DNA from: CAYMCO01 sp964388955
GTDB taxonomy: Bacteria > Chloroflexota > Anaerolineae > Anaerolineales > E44-bin32
Direction: 5' to 3'
Assembly (NCBI GenBank): GCA_964388955.1
Contig: CAYMCO010000001.1
Location: forward strand, 248,001-312,000
Length of the DNA stretch: 64,000 nt
Within the stretch, counting starts at the first letter, position 1; the number at the start of each line of letters is the position of its first letter. The notes under the pieces are model-generated. The model was not told the DNA's origin and did not search any database. It saw only the letters and a program-made list of their open reading frames with translations. Shown piece by piece: positions 62,158 through 64,000 of the stretch. The position numbers and the translations under genes were made by a program.

Positions 62158-64000
62158 CTACATCGCTCGCGAGGCGATGAGCAGGACCATCATTCCAAGC
62201 ATGAGAATGCCGATCATGGCCAGAATCAGGAATGGCCGTTCGATCAGCCAATCCAGGACCGCAGGGAAGGGATCCCCGCTCGATTCGGGATTCTCGACCG
62301 ACGGCGCTGTCGCGGTCGCCTCGGCGGTCCCGGGATCCTCCGTGGGTTCAGGGGTAGGGCTTGCCGTGCCTCCGGCCGCCGTCGCGAGCGGCAGGGTCGG
62401 TGCCCCAATCACCGTTCCGGTCGGCGTGGGGAGCACTGAGAAGTCCGCCGCACCGGCGAGCCAGAAGGTCCCTGCCCCTGCGTTGGCATCCACCACCCGC
62501 ATTTCCAGCGTCACGTCTCCGGTGAAGATCACGCTGATGCGGTAAGCCGTCTGACCCAAGGTGGACTTGGTGATTTGACGGCTGCTGCCGTCTGCGGTGA
62601 ACTCAAAGGTTGTTGACCCCCCGGTGTTGTGGTTCGCACCCACATAAACCCGCACCGTGCGAAGCTCTTCATCTCCCTCCAACGCCAACCGCCACGCATT
62701 GCCCTCGCTCGCGAGTTGGGCGATGCCGCCGGTGTCGACGAGCGCTCCGCCGTCGTAGAACATCCAACCGTCCAGCACCGGGAAGGCACCATCTGCGAAA
62801 ACGGGATCCATGATCTCCAGCGGCGATATTGCCACGTTGCCGTGCTGCCCGGAGCGGGCCACCAGGTATTCACGCCCCAGGAAGTCGACCGCATAGGCGG
62901 GAAGCTCCTCGATGGCGATCCATGCATCTCCGGCTTCCGTCGCAGCACTCGTGCTGGTTCTCGTCGGCTTGGGCGTGCTGGTCTTCGTCGGCTTGGGTGT
63001 GTTCGTGGCCCCCGCCTCATGGGTGGCGGTAGCCGTCGAAGTGGCCGTGGTGGTGGTGGCCGTGCTGGTTGCGGAAACCGTCGCAAAGGGGGTGTGTGTC
63101 GCCGTACCAGTTGAGGTGGTGGTCGCAGTCGACCCCGCGGCCGATGTCGGCGTGGAGGTATGAGACGGAGAGGGGGTTGTGGTCAGAGTACGCGTGGGAG
63201 CCGGCGTGCCGGTCGCGGCGCTGGTGCTCGTCGCCGTCGCCGTGACGCTCGCTGTCGGGGTGACCGTCGGCGTCGAAGTCCTTGTGGAGGTGACGCTCGG
63301 CGTGCTGCTGGAAGACGGGGTTGGTGAGATCGTCTCCGTCGGGGTCGCGGTCCTTGTGGGTGCGTTGGTCTCCGTCACGGTGGCGGTTTGCGTGGACGTG
63401 CCGGTGGGTGCGCTCGTCTGAGACGCTGTGGGCGTATGGGTGGCGGTGCTGCTGGGCGTGCCCGTTGCCGTTATGGTGTGCATTTCCGTAGGTGTAGGCG
63501 TCGGCGAGACGGTCGCCGTATGGGTGGCGGTGCCCGTCGGCACGTTGGTCTCGGTGATTGTCGCCGTGGCCGTCCCGGTGGGGCTGGGCGTCGGCGTCGG
63601 CGAGACGGTGGCCGTTTGCGTGGCGGTGCTCGTCGGCGCGTTCGTCTCCGTGATTGTCGCCGTGGCCGTCCCGGTGGGGCTGGGCGTCGGCGAGACGGTC
63701 GCCGTATGGGTGGCGGTGCCCGTCGGCACGTTGGTCTNNNNNNNNNNNNNNNNNNNNNNNNNNNNNNNNNNNNNNNNNNNNNNNNNNNNNNNNNNNNNNN
63801 NNNNNNNNNNNNNNNNNNNNNNNNNNNNNNNNNNNNNTGGGCGTCGGCGTCGGCGAGACGGTGGCCGTTTGCGTGGCGGTGCTCGTCGGCGCATTTGTCT
63901 CCGTAGCGGTTTGCGTGGCCGTGCCCGTTGGTGAGCTTGTCTCAGTGACGGTCGCCGTGAAGGTGGCGGTGCTGGTGGCGGCGCTGGTCGACGTCGCGGT
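62158..64000 (-). CDS. Thr/Pro-rich C-terminally anchored surface protein, partial
   Basis: The gene runs off the right edge, so its N-terminus is missing, and an assembly gap (63738-63837) interrupts it; reading frame and repeat number across the gap are unknown. Visible order from the edge: a long Thr/Pro/Ala/Ser low-complexity region (TATVSPTPTPSPTGTATAT-like units of 30-32 residues); a folded domain at about 62440-62930 (AYAVDFLGREYLVAR to FWLAGAADF) matching the terminal domains of the 3754 and 13463 adhesins; a short Pro/Thr/Glu linker; and a membrane helix near the C-terminus (PFLILAMIGILMLGMMVLLIA). It is probably exposed outside with the linker as a stalk. It is the only protein here to combine the shared domain with a clear membrane anchor. 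Confidence 0.75.
   Translation of the reverse strand, partial: PRRRPAPPPAPPPSRRPSLRQAHQRARPRKPLRRQMRRRAPPRKRPPSRRRRRPXXXXXXXXXXXXXXXXXXXXXXXXXXXXXXXXXXTNVPTGTATHTATVSPTPSPTGTATATITETNAPTSTATQTATVSPTPTPSPTGTATATITETNVPTGTATHTATVSPTPTPTEMHTITATGTPSSTATHTPTASQTSAPTGTSTQTATVTETNAPTRTATPTETISPTPSSSSTPSVTSTRTSTPTVTPTASVTATATSTSAATGTPAPTRTLTTTPSPSHTSTPTSAAGSTATTTSTGTATHTPFATVSATSTATTTTATSTATATHEAGATNTPKPTKTSTPKPTRTSTSAATEAGDAWIAIEELPAYAVDFLGREYLVARSGQHGNVAISPLEIMDPVFADGAFPVLDGWMFYDGGALVDTGGIAQLASEGNAWRLALEGDEELRTVRVYVGANHNTGGSTTFEFTADGSSRQITKSTLGQTAYRISVIFTGDVTLEMRVVDANAGAGTFWLAGAADFSVLPTPTGTVIGAPTLPLATAAGGTASPTPEPTEDPGTAEATATAPSVENPESSGDPFPAVLDWLIERPFLILAMIGILMLGMMVLLIASRAM
63480..64000 (-). repeat. 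90/96-bp degenerate tandem repeat encoding Thr/Pro units
   Basis: The block TCGGCGAGAC recurs at 63501, 63597 and 63687 (spacings 96 and 90), and a matching unit follows the gap near 63845. These encode 32- and 30-residue units. The repeat explains the assembly gap; copy number is uncertain. Confidence 0.8.
63738..63837. other. Assembly gap of 100 N
   Basis: Exactly 100 N bases, the conventional placeholder for a gap of unknown length, fall inside the Thr/Pro-coding tandem repeat. Translations across it are meaningless. Confidence 0.98.

Noticed and set aside
63179..63934. Plus-strand frames rich in Val/Gly/Ala opposite the Thr/Pro repeat
   Set aside because: These are the antisense of the repeat. 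The minus-strand frame continues into a folded domain and a membrane anchor, so it is the real gene.

Overview
This window looks like one scaffold from the genome of an uncultured environmental bacterium, most probably a member of the Chloroflexota (Anaerolineae-like). It is GC-rich and nearly all genes lie on the plus strand. The mix of very large secreted adhesins built from DUF11 and cadherin-like repeats, a SipW/TasA-type matrix operon and Thr/Pro-rich surface proteins is typical of that phylum. The phylum call is an inference: there is no rRNA or other marker gene here. A run of exactly 100 N at 63738-63837 shows this is a scaffold with an unclosed gap.

Layout. (1) 1-688: 3' end of a lytic-transglycosylase-like gene. 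(2) 749-9117: a structured leader RNA, then a matrix operon of a TasA/camelysin-like protein, a SipW-type signal peptidase, a second TasA-like protein and a 1787-residue multidomain surface protein. (3) 9525-10748: a second leader RNA and a secreted protein, closed by a strong terminator. (4) 11100-12655: a class III aminotransferase followed by a 92-bp tandem repeat. (5) 12760-21997: two tandem leader RNAs ahead of a 2844-residue adhesin with a von Willebrand A domain. (6) 22552-30959: a fifth leader RNA, a probably decayed segment, then a small assembly line (PPTase; A-PCP-sulfotransferase NRPS; KS-AT-ACP-TE PKS). (7) 31158-57003: a long exopolysaccharide locus with a receiver-domain/phosphoglycosyl-transferase fusion, sugar-modifying enzymes, a Wzz/BY-kinase, Wzy, Wzx, five glycosyltransferases, two polysaccharide deacetylases, a sulfotransferase, two FemAB/GNAT-like proteins, a DUF362 protein and an ATP-grasp enzyme. 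(8) 57126-61410, minus strand: two paralogous right-handed beta-helix proteins; the upstream one has a recognisable cyclic-di-GMP-I (GEMM) riboswitch and promoter. (9) 61718-64000: a stand-alone response regulator, convergent with a Thr/Pro-rich C-terminally anchored surface protein that runs off the window.

How it fits together. Most of the window appears devoted to building and controlling an extracellular matrix: protein fibres (TasA-like), giant adhesins, beta-helix proteins and a possibly sulfated exopolysaccharide. Control appears to be partly RNA-based. One GEMM riboswitch ties a matrix gene to cyclic di-GMP, and a different RNA motif, present five times with covarying stems, precedes the adhesin/matrix units. 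I do not recognise that motif, and it is the strongest candidate for something undescribed. A second candidate is a ~170-residue domain seen four times in three surface proteins. The Ser-type A domain, sulfotransferase and Cys-nucleophile thioesterase suggest a small sulfated Ser-derived metabolite.
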